A stretch of DNA of 44,276 bases, taken from assembly GCF_039916245.1 (NCBI RefSeq), contig NZ_JBDSLS010000103.1, positions 1 to 44,276 of the forward strand. Reading direction: 5' to 3'. Every line of letters begins with the position of its first letter. Within the stretch, counting starts at the first letter, position 1. The stretch comes from Gelidibacter sp039916245. Its GTDB lineage: Bacteria > Bacteroidota > Bacteroidia > Flavobacteriales > Flavobacteriaceae. The position numbers were made by a program, and so were the translations under genes. Shown piece by piece: positions 32,912 through 42,900 of the stretch. A model generated the notes under the pieces. The model saw only the letters and a list, made by a program, of their open reading frames with translations. It was not told where the DNA came from and did not search any database.

Positions 32912-33106
32912 ATGGCAGGATTTGTAAATTATATTTCAGAATCATTTGGTGAATTAAAAAACAATGTGACATGGACACCATGGGCCGAAGCACAACGCTT
33001 AACCATTGTTGTCGCTGTTTTCTCAATTATATTTGCTTTGGCAATTTGGGGAGTTGACTCTGTTTTTAGTAAAGTTATCGAAGCTTATTTCAGCTGGATT
33101 AAGTAA
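32912..33106 (+). CDS. secE: preprotein translocase subunit SecE
   Basis: SecE clamps the SecY channel in the inner membrane. The 64-residue product is the short single-helix form: an amphipathic N-terminal helix with the conserved ELKNNVTWTPWAEAQR, then one membrane segment (about 31-52, IVVAVFSIIFALAIWGVDSVF). It sits in the usual position before nusG (14 bp gap). The start is the only plausible one. Confidence 0.95.
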   Translation: MAGFVNYISESFGELKNNVTWTPWAEAQRLTIVVAVFSIIFALAIWGVDSVFSKVIEAYFSWIK

Positions 33107-33120
33107 AATATAAAGAGAGG

Positions 33121-33678
33121 ATGTCTGAGACTAGTGAAAATAAAAAGTGGTATGTTGTAAGGGCTGTTAGTGGTCAAGAAAACAAAATCAAAACCTATAT
33201 AGAAAACGAAATCGCCCGCTTGGGTCTCGAGGATTTCGTGGATCAGGTTTTGGTGCCTACTGAAAAAGTTATACAAATACGTAACGGGAAAAAAATAAGT
33301 AAAGAAAAAGTTTATTTCCCTGGCTATATCATGATTCAAGCCAATTTGAGTGGCGAAATCCCTCATATTATTAAGTCAATTACAAACGTTATTGGCTTTT
33401 TAGGTGAAACAAAAGGAGGAGATCCGGTGCCGCTAAGACAATCTGAAGTAAACAGAATGTTAGGTAAGGTAGATGAGCTTACCGTGGATGCAGATTCAAA
33501 CGTAGCTATTCCTTTCACAATTGGAGAAACTGTTAAAGTTATTGATGGACCATTCAACGGGTTTGATGGAACCATCGAAAAAATAAATGAAGAAAAACGC
33601 AAACTTGAAGTCATGGTGAAAATTTTCGGAAGAAAAACACCATTGGAATTGAGTTATATGCAAGTCGAAAAAGTTTAA
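33121..33678 (+). CDS. nusG: transcription termination/antitermination factor NusG
   Basis: NusG binds the RNA polymerase clamp, reduces pausing and links transcription to Rho or the ribosome. The 185-residue product has an NGN domain (about 8-115, opening KKWYVVRAVSGQENKIKTYI, with VYFPGYIMIQANL) and a C-terminal KOW domain (GETVKVIDGPFNGFDGTIEK, about 139-158). It lies between secE and rplK, the standard context. Confidence 0.98.
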   Translation: MSETSENKKWYVVRAVSGQENKIKTYIENEIARLGLEDFVDQVLVPTEKVIQIRNGKKISKEKVYFPGYIMIQANLSGEIPHIIKSITNVIGFLGETKGGDPVPLRQSEVNRMLGKVDELTVDADSNVAIPFTIGETVKVIDGPFNGFDGTIEKINEEKRKLEVMVKIFGRKTPLELSYMQVEKV

Positions 33679-33745
33679 TAATTGTTACAAATAGATCGTA
33701 CGTCTTTTGGCTTCCAAAGGAAGAGGTGCAACTAAAATTAAAAAA

Positions 33746-34183
33746 ATGGCAAAAGAATTAAGTAAAGTAGTTAAGCTACAAGTTCGGGGAGGTGCAGCGA
33801 ATCCATCGCCACCGGTAGGACCCGCTTTAGGAGCTGCTGGAGTTAATATCATGGAATTCTGTAAGCAATTTAATGCTAGAACTCAGGATAAAGCAGGTAA
33901 AGTATTACCAGTTGTAATCTCTGTGTTCAAGGATAAATCGTTTGATTTCATTATTAAAACTCCACCAGCTGCAGTTCAATTGATGGAAGCGGCCAAAGTA
34001 AAAAAAGGATCTGGAGAACCGAACAGAAAAAAGGTAGCAAAAGTAACCTGGGATCAAGTTAAAGCAATTGCTGAAGACAAAATGCAAGATTTAAATGCAT
34101 TTACTGCTGACAAAGCTATTGACATGGTTGCAGGAACAGCAAGATCAATGGGTATTACTGTAACAGGTAAAAAACCTAATTAA
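33746..34183 (+). CDS. rplK: 50S ribosomal protein uL11
   Basis: uL11 forms the base of the ribosomal stalk and contacts translation factors. The ATG at 33746 gives 145 residues starting MAKELSKVVKLQVRGGAANP, the normal family start and length; an upstream TTG-started reading (33707) adds 13 residues with no family match. The N-terminal block includes PPVGPALGAAGVNIMEFCKQ, and the C-terminal rRNA-binding domain contains AGTARSMGITVTG. The leader before it contains a short wobble-containing stem around 33703-33719. Confidence 0.97.
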   Translation: MAKELSKVVKLQVRGGAANPSPPVGPALGAAGVNIMEFCKQFNARTQDKAGKVLPVVISVFKDKSFDFIIKTPPAAVQLMEAAKVKKGSGEPNRKKVAKVTWDQVKAIAEDKMQDLNAFTADKAIDMVAGTARSMGITVTGKKPN

Positions 34184-34195
34184 AACATTTCTGAA

Positions 34196-34885
34196 ATGGC
34201 AAGAGTAACAAAAAAGCAAAAAGAGGCAAGAGCTAAAGTTGACAAAACCAAACTTTATTCTCTTGAAGAGGGTGCAACTCTATTAAAAGAGATTACCTAT
34301 ACTAAATTTGATGCTTCAGTGGATATCGCTGTAAGACTTGGAGTCGATCCTCGTAAAGCAAACCAAATGGTAAGAGGTGTAGTTTCTTTACCTCACGGAA
34401 CAGGAAAGGACATGAAAGTTCTTGCATTAGTAACACCTGACAAAGAGCAGGAAGCTAAAGATGCAGGTGCTGATTATGTAGGATTGGATGAATACCTTGA
34501 GAAAATCAAAAATGGTTGGACAGATGTTGACGTGATCGTTACCATGCCTGCAATCATGGGTAAATTAGGTCCATTAGGTAGAGTGTTAGGCCCAAGAGGT
34601 TTAATGCCAAACCCTAAAACAGGTACAGTAACTATGGATGTGGCTAAAGCAGTTGCAGAAGTAAAAGCTGGTAAAATTGACTTTAGAGTTGACAAAACGG
34701 GTATCGTTCACGCACCAATCGGTAAGGCATCATTTACTGCTGACAAATTGATTGAAAACGCAAACGAACTTATTTCGACTTTAATCAAAATGAAACCTGT
34801 TGCGGCTAAAGGTGTTTACATTAAAAGCATCTTTATGTCTAGTACCATGAGTCCAAGTATATCAATTGATACTAAAATAGGTTAG
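34196..34885 (+). CDS. rplA: 50S ribosomal protein uL1
   Basis: uL1 forms the mobile stalk at the ribosomal E site and in many bacteria represses its own operon. The 229-residue product has the usual length, the opening MARVTKKQKEARAKVDKTKL and the signature KLGPLGRVLGPRGLMPNPKTGT. It starts 12 bp after rplK. An operator mimic of the rRNA site was not evident in the short spacers. Confidence 0.98.
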   Translation: MARVTKKQKEARAKVDKTKLYSLEEGATLLKEITYTKFDASVDIAVRLGVDPRKANQMVRGVVSLPHGTGKDMKVLALVTPDKEQEAKDAGADYVGLDEYLEKIKNGWTDVDVIVTMPAIMGKLGPLGRVLGPRGLMPNPKTGTVTMDVAKAVAEVKAGKIDFRVDKTGIVHAPIGKASFTADKLIENANELISTLIKMKPVAAKGVYIKSIFMSSTMSPSISIDTKIG

Positions 34886-34903
34886 TAGTTAAACTTTAAT
34901 ATT

Positions 34904-35425
34904 ATGACAAGAGAAGAAAAATCACAAGTTATTGAAGAGTTGACTGCTCAATTAGCGGATAATACACATATCTATTTAACAGATATCTCTGGATTGAACG
35001 CAAAAAACACTTCAGAATTACGTCGTGCTTGCTTTAAGGCAGACATTAAAATGGCCGTCGTAAAAAATACATTGTTGAGTAAAGCTATGGAAGCTTCTGA
35101 AAAAGATTTTGGAGATCTTCCAAAGACTTTAGTAGGAAACACTTCAGTAATGTATTCAGAAACTGGAAATGCTCCAGCTAAAGTAATTAAATTGTTCCGT
35201 AAGAAATCTGATAAGCCATTGCTTAAAGGAGCTTTTATTGAAGAAGCAATTTACATTGGTGATGAGCAATTGGATGCATTGGTTGACATCAAATCAAGAG
35301 AGGAATTAATTGGAGACATCGTAGGATTGTTACAATCTCCTGCTAAAAACGTTATTTCAGCTCTTAAATCAGGTGGCGGCATCATTGCAGGTCTAGTAAA
35401 AACATTATCCGAAAGAGAAGGATAA
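34904..35425 (+). CDS. rplJ: 50S ribosomal protein uL10
   Basis: uL10 anchors the bL12 dimers to the ribosomal stalk. The 173-residue product starts MTREEKSQVIEELTAQLADN, contains LRRACFKADIKMAVVKNTLL-like blocks (SELRRACFKADIKM), and ends in helices that bind bL12. It lies 18 bp after rplA and 59 bp before rplL. Confidence 0.97.
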   Translation: MTREEKSQVIEELTAQLADNTHIYLTDISGLNAKNTSELRRACFKADIKMAVVKNTLLSKAMEASEKDFGDLPKTLVGNTSVMYSETGNAPAKVIKLFRKKSDKPLLKGAFIEEAIYIGDEQLDALVDIKSREELIGDIVGLLQSPAKNVISALKSGGGIIAGLVKTLSEREG

Positions 35426-35484
35426 CCAACTAAGTACGCACTTAAACAAATTATATTTTATTAAAATTATTAAAACGATAGAAA

Positions 35485-35859
35485 ATGGCAGATTTAAAAG
35501 ATTTCGCAGAAAAATTAGTTAACTTAACAGTAAAAGAAGTTAACGAATTAGCTACAATATTAAAAGACGAGTATGGTATCGAACCAGCTGCTGCTGCTGT
35601 TGCAGTTGCAGTAGGTGGCGGTGGAGATGCTGATGCAGCTGAGGAGCAGTCAGAATTTGACGTAGTTCTTAAAGCAGCAGGTGCTTCTAAATTAGCAGTT
35701 GTTAAATTGGTAAAAGAATTAACTGGTTTAGGTTTGAAAGAATCTAAAGAATTAGTTGATAGCGCACCAAGCAATGTTAAAGAAGGTGTTTCTAAAGATG
35801 AAGCAGAAGCTTTAAAAGCTCAATTAGAAGAAGCTGGAGCAGAAGTTGAGCTTAAATAA
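35485..35859 (+). CDS. rplL: 50S ribosomal protein bL12
   Basis: bL12 forms the flexible stalk that recruits GTPase factors. The 124-residue product has the N-terminal dimerisation domain (LKDFAEKLVNLTVKEVNELA), an Ala/Gly/Val-rich hinge (about 33-52) and the C-terminal factor-binding domain with KLAVVKLVKELTGLGLKESK. A bulged hairpin with T residues follows the stop. Confidence 0.98.
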   Translation: MADLKDFAEKLVNLTVKEVNELATILKDEYGIEPAAAAVAVAVGGGGDADAAEEQSEFDVVLKAAGASKLAVVKLVKELTGLGLKESKELVDSAPSNVKEGVSKDEAEALKAQLEEAGAEVELK

Positions 35860-35882
35860 GCTTAACCCAAACTACAAATTTT

Positions 35883-35924
35883 GGTTTAGGTCTTCCGATT
35901 GTTCGGAATGACCTAAACCCTTTT
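35883..35924 (+). terminator. hairpin (terminator or attenuator) between rplL and rpoB
   Basis: GGTTTAGGTC (35883-35892) pairs with GACCTAAACC (35910-35919) and TTCCGA (35893-35898) with TCGGAA (35903-35908), leaving a single bulged T. Then comes a short T run (CTTTTG). This 16-bp stem could end most rplL transcripts and let part of the polymerase through to rpoB, as known for the region in other bacteria. Confidence 0.8.
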
Positions 35925-36070
35925 GTGTATATTAAATGTGCCATTAAAATGAAGTTGATTCCAACGAGAGTGATAATTGGCAAACTCCATCTAAGCATTG
36001 AAAGACAATGACAAACAGAGGAGATATACATTAAAAACAACTATTTTTTTAATCAAAATCCCGTTCATCG

Positions 36071-39000
36071 ATGTTAGCACATAAAGCTGAAAGATTAAAC
36101 TTCTCTTCTATTGTAAATAGAACGGACTATCCTGATTTTTTGGATATCCAAATAAAATCCTTCCAGGATTTTTTCCAATTAGAGACAAAATCTGAAGAAA
36201 GAGGGAATGAAGGTCTCTACAATACCTTCATGGAAAACTTCCCAATTACCGACACTCGCAATCAATTTGTTTTGGAATTTCTGGATTACTTCATTGATCC
36301 ACCAAGATATTCAATTGAAGAATGTATTGAAAGAGGATTAACATACAGTGTGCCTTTAAAAGCGCGTTTAAAATTGTATTGTACAGATCCTGAACATGAG
36401 GACTTCGAAACTATTGTTCAAGATGTGTATTTGGGTACAATTCCATACATGACGCCAAGTGGTACTTTCTGTATCAATGGTGCTGAGCGTGTTGTGGTTT
36501 CACAATTGCACAGATCTCCAGGTGTGTTCTTCAGTCAATCCTTCCATGCGAATGGAACCAAGTTATATTCAGCAAGAGTAATTCCTTTTAAAGGTTCTTG
36601 GATTGAATTTGCTACGGATATCAATAGCGTTATGTACGCGTATATTGATAGAAAGAAAAAACTACCAGTTACAACCTTGTTCAGAGCCATCGGTTTTGAA
36701 CGTGATAAAGATATTCTTGAAATTTTTGACCTTGCAGAAGAGGTTAAAGTATCAAAGTCTGGTCTTAAGAAAATCATTGGTCGTAAATTGGCTGCACGTG
36801 TGCTTAACACATGGCACGAAGATTTTGTGGATGAAGATACAGGTGAAGTGGTATCCATTGAGCGTAACGAGATTGTGCTTGATCGTGATACTGTTTTAGA
36901 TAAAGACAATATTGAAGAAATTATTGAAGCTGATGCTAAAACGGTTCTTTTACATAAAGAAAGTACGCAGCAAGGTGATTATTCTATCATACATAATACG
37001 CTTCAAAAGGATCCAACAAACTCCGAAAAAGAAGCTGTTGAACATATTTACCGTCAATTAAGAAACGCGGAGCCGCCAGATGAGGAGACTGCTCGTGGAA
37101 TTATTGACAAATTATTCTTCTCTGACCAACGTTACTCTCTAGGTGAAGTAGGTCGTTATAGAATGAACAAAAAGTTGGGTCTTGATATCGGTATGGATAA
37201 GCAAGTGCTTACCAAATTGGATATCATTACCATTATCAAATATCTTATCGAGTTGATCAACTCTAAAGCTGAGATTGATGATATTGACCACTTATCTAAC
37301 CGTCGTGTACGTACTGTAGGTGAGCAATTATCACAACAGTTTGGTGTTGGTTTAGCACGTATGGCACGTACTATCCGTGAGCGTATGAACGTTCGTGACA
37401 ATGAGGTGTTTACACCAATTGACTTGATTAACGCTAAAACTTTGTCTTCAGTAATCAACTCATTCTTTGGAACGAATCAGTTGTCTCAATTTATGGATCA
37501 AACCAATCCATTGGCTGAGATTACGCACAAACGTCGTTTATCAGCATTAGGACCTGGAGGTTTATCCAGAGAGCGTGCAGGTTTCGAGGTTCGTGACGTT
37601 CACTATACACATTACGGTCGTTTATGTCCAATTGAAACTCCAGAGGGACCAAACAGTGGTTTGATTTCTTCACTTTCTGTTTTTGCAAAAGTAAACGGAA
37701 TGGGCTTCATTGAAACACCTTATCGTAAAATTACAGATGGTGTTGTAGATATTAAAAATGCACCAATATATTTAAGCGCAGAAGAGGAAGAGGATATGTT
37801 GATTGCTCAAGCAACTCTTAAAGTTGATGAGAATGGAAAAATTACTGAAGACAAGATTATTGCTCGTCAAGAAGGTGATTTCCCTGTAATCGATCCTTCT
37901 ACTGCTAATTATACTGACGTTGCTCCTAACCAAGTAGCTTCTATCTCGGCATCGTTGATTCCTTTCTTGGAGCATGATGACGCGAACAGAGCCTTGATGG
38001 GATCTAACATGATGCGTCAGGCCGTACCATTATTGCGTGTGGATGCACCAATTGTAGGTACTGGTTTAGAGCGTCAAGTTGCTTCAGATTCGAGAGTTTT
38101 GATTAATGCAGAAGGCGCAGGTACTGTAGAGTATGTTGATGCTAATGAAATTACAATCAAATACGAGCGTACTGAAGAACAAGCATTGGTAAGTTTTGAA
38201 AGTGATACTAAAACTTATCCGTTAGTTAAATTTAGAAAAACTAACCAAGGAACGTCTATTAACTTGAAACCTATTGTAACCAAAGGCGATAAAGTTAAAA
38301 AAGGACAAGTACTTTGTGAAGGTTATGCAACCCAAGCAGGAGAGCTTGCTCTTGGTCGTAACATGAAAGTGGCGTTTATGCCATGGAAAGGTTACAACTT
38401 TGAGGATGCTATCGTAATTTCTGAAAAAGTGGTTCGTGATGATATCTTTACATCAATCCATATTGATGAATATTCATTGGAAGTTCGTGATACAAAATTA
38501 GGTAACGAAGAATTGACTAATGATATTCCTAACGTTTCTGAAGAGGCTACTAAAGACTTAGATGAAAACGGTATGATTCGAATTGGTGCTGAGATTAAAC
38601 CTGGTGATATCTTAATTGGTAAGATTACTCCAAAAGGTGAATCTGATCCTACACCAGAAGAAAAATTATTAAGAGCAATCTTCGGTGATAAAGCTGGGGA
38701 CGTGAAAGATGCTTCATTAAAAGCTTCTCCTTCGTTACACGGTGTTGTTATTGAGAAAAAATTATTCTCAAGAGCAGTAAAAGACAAACGTAAGAGAGCA
38801 AAAGATAAAGAAGATATTGATGCTTTAGAAGCTGTTTACTACAGAAAATTTGATGAGTTAAAAGCAATTTTGATTGACAAATTATTCACGATCGTAAACG
38901 GAAAAACGGCGCAAGGTATCTTTAATGATCTTGGAGAGGAAATACTTCCAAAAGGTAAAAAATATACCTTGAAGATGTTAAATTCTGTGGATGATTATGC

Positions 39001-39883
39001 GCATTTATCTTCAGGAACTTGGACTACTGATGACGAAACAAACGCTTTAGTTGCAGATTTGATCCACAACTACAAGATTAAGGAAAATGACCTTCAAGGT
39101 TCATTGCGTCGTGAGAAGTTTACAATTTCTGTAGGAGATGAATTGCCAGCAGGTATTATCAAATTAGCTAAGGTTTATATCGCTAAGAAGCGTAAACTTA
39201 AAGTGGGTGATAAAATGGCGGGTCGTCACGGTAACAAAGGTATTGTTGCCCGTATCGTTCGTCAGGAAGATATGCCGTTCCTTGAAGATGGAACTCCGGT
39301 AGATATCGTATTGAATCCACTAGGTGTACCTTCTCGTATGAACATTGGTCAAATTTATGAAACAGTTCTTGGATGGGCTGGTCAAAAGTTAGGACGTACC
39401 TATGCAACACCAATCTTTGATGGTGCTACACTAGATCAAATTAACGAATTGACTGACGAAGCTGGAATTCCACGTTATGGACATACATACCTATATGATG
39501 GTGGTACGGGAGATCGTTTTGATCAACCTGCAACTGTTGGTGTAATTTATATGTTGAAACTTGGACACATGGTTGATGATAAGATGCACTCGCGTTCAAT
39601 CGGACCATACTCATTAATTACACAACAACCATTGGGTGGTAAAGCTCAATTTGGTGGTCAGCGTTTTGGTGAGATGGAGGTTTGGGCACTTGAGGCTTAT
39701 GGCGCATCTGCAACCTTGCGTGAGATCTTAACAGTAAAATCTGATGACGTTATCGGTAGAGCTAAAACTTACGAAGCAATCGTTAAGGGAGAGCCAATGC
39801 CAGAACCAGGACTTCCTGAATCTTTCAACGTATTAATGCACGAATTGAAAGGATTAGGATTGGATATTAGATTGGAGGAATAA
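36071..39883 (+). CDS. rpoB: DNA-directed RNA polymerase subunit beta
   Basis: The catalytic beta subunit; 1270 residues, normal for Bacteroidota. The rifampicin-binding region reads LSQFMDQTNPLAEITHKRRL (471-490), then Ser491. Asp476, His486 and Ser491 (E. coli 516, 526 and 531) are wild type, so no resistance change is present at these sites. Other family blocks are GRLCPIETPEGPNSGLI and the C-terminal GGQRFGEMEVWALEAYGA that joins beta-prime. The start at MLAHKAERLNFSS fits the family. It follows rplL by 211 bp, across the hairpin. Confidence 0.99.
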   Translation: MLAHKAERLNFSSIVNRTDYPDFLDIQIKSFQDFFQLETKSEERGNEGLYNTFMENFPITDTRNQFVLEFLDYFIDPPRYSIEECIERGLTYSVPLKARLKLYCTDPEHEDFETIVQDVYLGTIPYMTPSGTFCINGAERVVVSQLHRSPGVFFSQSFHANGTKLYSARVIPFKGSWIEFATDINSVMYAYIDRKKKLPVTTLFRAIGFERDKDILEIFDLAEEVKVSKSGLKKIIGRKLAARVLNTWHEDFVDEDTGEVVSIERNEIVLDRDTVLDKDNIEEIIEADAKTVLLHKESTQQGDYSIIHNTLQKDPTNSEKEAVEHIYRQLRNAEPPDEETARGIIDKLFFSDQRYSLGEVGRYRMNKKLGLDIGMDKQVLTKLDIITIIKYLIELINSKAEIDDIDHLSNRRVRTVGEQLSQQFGVGLARMARTIRERMNVRDNEVFTPIDLINAKTLSSVINSFFGTNQLSQFMDQTNPLAEITHKRRLSALGPGGLSRERAGFEVRDVHYTHYGRLCPIETPEGPNSGLISSLSVFAKVNGMGFIETPYRKITDGVVDIKNAPIYLSAEEEEDMLIAQATLKVDENGKITEDKIIARQEGDFPVIDPSTANYTDVAPNQVASISASLIPFLEHDDANRALMGSNMMRQAVPLLRVDAPIVGTGLERQVASDSRVLINAEGAGTVEYVDANEITIKYERTEEQALVSFESDTKTYPLVKFRKTNQGTSINLKPIVTKGDKVKKGQVLCEGYATQAGELALGRNMKVAFMPWKGYNFEDAIVISEKVVRDDIFTSIHIDEYSLEVRDTKLGNEELTNDIPNVSEEATKDLDENGMIRIGAEIKPGDILIGKITPKGESDPTPEEKLLRAIFGDKAGDVKDASLKASPSLHGVVIEKKLFSRAVKDKRKRAKDKEDIDALEAVYYRKFDELKAILIDKLFTIVNGKTAQGIFNDLGEEILPKGKKYTLKMLNSVDDYAHLSSGTWTTDDETNALVADLIHNYKIKENDLQGSLRREKFTISVGDELPAGIIKLAKVYIAKKRKLKVGDKMAGRHGNKGIVARIVRQEDMPFLEDGTPVDIVLNPLGVPSRMNIGQIYETVLGWAGQKLGRTYATPIFDGATLDQINELTDEAGIPRYGHTYLYDGGTGDRFDQPATVGVIYMLKLGHMVDDKMHSRSIGPYSLITQQPLGGKAQFGGQRFGEMEVWALEAYGASATLREILTVKSDDVIGRAKTYEAIVKGEPMPEPGLPESFNVLMHELKGLGLDIRLEE

Positions 39884-39905
39884 TTTCATAGAAATTATTC
39901 CGTAG

Positions 39906-39925
39906 GGACAGGCCATGGCCTGTCC
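39906..39925 (+). repeat. 20-bp perfect palindrome between rpoB and rpoC
   Basis: GGACAGGCCATGGCCTGTCC is fully self-complementary, and the flanking GTA and TAC extend it with one mismatch each side. It is GC-rich in an AT-rich spacer of 89 bp. It resembles a repetitive extragenic palindrome. It lacks a T run, so it is not a simple terminator. Confidence 0.85.
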
Positions 39926-39972
39926 GTACAACAATCAAAAAATTAAATTATAATTTGTTAGTACCATAAAAA

Positions 39973-42900
39973 ATGGCAAGAAGACAAGATAAGAATACAG
40001 TACAGAGATTTAACAAAATCTCCATTGGTTTAGCGTCTCCAGAGTCTGTTTTAGCAGCATCTCGTGGTGAGGTTCTTAAACCAGAAACTATTAATTATCG
40101 AACACACAAACCAGAAAGAGATGGTTTGTTCTGTGAGCGTATTTTTGGTCCTGTAAAGGATTTTGAATGTGCTTGTGGAAAATATAAGCGTATCCGATAC
40201 AAAGGTATTGTTTGTGACCGTTGTGGGGTTGAAGTAACTGAAAAGAAAGTACGTCGTGACCGTGTTGGACATATCAATTTGGTAGTTCCTGTGGCGCACA
40301 TTTGGTATTTCCGTTCATTACCAAACAAAATCGGATACTTGTTGGGATTACCTTCCAAGAAATTGGATATGATCATTTATTACGAACGTTATGTAGTGAT
40401 CCAACCAGGTAATGCTAAGAATGTAGATGGCGAACCATTACAAAAAATGGATTTCTTGACGGAAGAAGAATACTTGAGTATCCTTGAGTCAATTGCTCAG
40501 GATAACCAATATTTAGATGACAACGATCCAAATAAGTTCATTGCAAAAATGGGAGCGGAATGCTTGATTGATTTGCTTGCAAGAATTGATTTGGCCGAGT
40601 TGTCTTTTGAATTGCGTCACAAAGCAAATACAGAAACCTCTAAGCAACGTAAAACTGAGGCGTTAAAACGTCTTCAAGTTGTTGAAGCGTTTAGAGATTC
40701 TAACCTTAACCGTGAGAATCTTCCAGAATGGATGATCTTGAAAGCAGTACCAGTAATTCCAGCAGAATTACGTCCATTGGTGCCGTTGGATGGTGGTCGT
40801 TTTGCGACTTCGGATTTGAATGATTTGTACCGTCGTGTGATTATTCGTAACAACCGTTTGAAGCGTTTGGTTGAGATCAAAGCTCCAGAGGTAATTTTAC
40901 GTAATGAGAAACGTATGTTGCAAGAATCTGTGGATTCATTATTGGACAACACGCGTAAAGCATCTGCAGTAAAAACAGATTCTAACAGACCATTAAAATC
41001 ATTATCCGATTCCCTAAAAGGAAAACAAGGACGTTTCCGTCAAAACTTACTAGGTAAGCGTGTGGATTATTCAGCACGTTCGGTAATCGTCGTTGGACCA
41101 GAATTAAAACTATTTGAATGTGGATTGCCAAAAGATATGGCAGCAGAACTTTACAAACCATTTATCATCAGAAAACTTATTGAGCGTGGGATTGTTAAAA
41201 CTGTTAAATCTGCAAAGAAAATAATAGACAGAAAAGAGCCTGTAGTTTGGGATATTTTAGAGAATGTTTTAAAAGGACATCCAGTGCTTTTAAACCGTGC
41301 TCCTACATTGCACAGACTAGGTATTCAAGCGTTTCAACCTAAATTGATTGAAGGTAAGGCGATCCAATTGCACCCATTAGTATGTACGGCGTTTAACGCG
41401 GATTTCGATGGTGACCAAATGGCTGTGCATTTACCATTAGGCCCTGAGGCTATTTTGGAAGCTCAATTGTTAATGTTGGCTTCTCATAATATCTTGAATC
41501 CTGCTAACGGTTCTCCTGTTACTGTGCCATCTCAAGACATGGTTCTTGGTCTTTATTATATGACCAAGGAACGTAAGTCAACAGATGACAAAAAAGTAAA
41601 AGGTGAAGGATTGACTTTCTATTCTCCAGAAGAGGTAACTATTGCTTACAATGAGAGAAAAGTTGATTTGAACGCCTCTATTAAAGTAAGAACTGAGGAC
41701 TTGAATGAGGAAGGCAAGTTAATTTCTAAGATTATTGAAACTACCACTGGTCGTGTTCTCTTTAATGAAACCGTTCCAAGAGCAGCAGGTTTTGTTAACC
41801 AAGTCTTGACCAAAAAATCATTGAGAGATATCATTGGTGTGATCTTAAAGGTAACTTCTGTTCCTGAAACAGCTGATTTATTGGATTTAATCAAAGATTT
41901 AGGCTATAAGTTCGCTTTCCAAGGTGGATTGTCGTTCAGTTTAGGTGATATTATTATTCCTGCTGAAAAACAAACCATGATTGAAAGTGCCAATTCTCAA
42001 GTTGATGGTATTATGGCCAATTACAACATGGGATTGATTACCAATAACGAACGTTATAACCAAGTTATTGATATCTGGACTTCTACGAATGCTGAATTGA
42101 CGGAATTGTCAATGAAACGTATCCGTGAAGATCAACAAGGTTTCAACTCGGTATATATGATGCTTGATTCTGGAGCTCGTGGATCTAAAGAACAGATTCG
42201 TCAGTTGACCGGTATGCGTGGATTGATGGCAAAACCTAAAAAATCTAGTGCAGGTGGTGGAGAGATTATTGAAAACCCAATTCTTTCTAACTTTAAGGAA
42301 GGTCTTTCAATTTTGGAATACTTTATTTCTACTCATGGTGCTCGTAAAGGTCTTGCAGATACCGCTCTTAAAACGGCAGATGCTGGTTACCTAACACGTC
42401 GTTTGGTGGACGTATCTCAGGATGTGATTATTTACAGTGAAGACTGTGGAACATTAAGAGGTATTGAAGTATCCGCATTGAAGAAAAATGAGGAAGTTAT
42501 TGAGAAACTTGAGGACAGAGTGGTTGGTAGAACGTCATTAAATGATGTTTATGACCCATTAACTCAAGAGCTTATTATAAGTGCTGGTGAACATATCGAT
42601 GATGCTGTTGCAAAACGTATCGAAGGTTCTGCTTTAGATTCTATAGAGGTTCGTTCAGCATTAACTTGTGAAGCTACTCAAGGTATTTGTTCTAAATGTT
42701 ACGGTCGTAACCTTGCAACCGGTAAAATGGTTCAAAGAGGTGAAGCTGTTGGTGTCGTTGCTGCCCAATCCATTGGAGAGCCAGGTACACAGTTAACACT
42801 TCGTACCTTCCACGTTGGAGGTATTGCAGGTAACATTTCTGAAGAAAATAAATTGACCGTTAAGTTTGATGGTATTGCTGAAATTGAAGATTTAAAAGTC

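Noticed and set aside
33707..33745. Upstream TTG start for rplK
   Set aside because: The added 13 residues do not belong to the uL11 family; the ATG at 33746 gives the standard protein.
36014..36030. A sequence like a textbook ribosome-binding site (GAGGAGATATACATT) before rpoB
   Set aside because: It lies about 45 bases before the rpoB ATG and is followed by no start codon in any useful frame, so it does not serve rpoB; chance resemblance.
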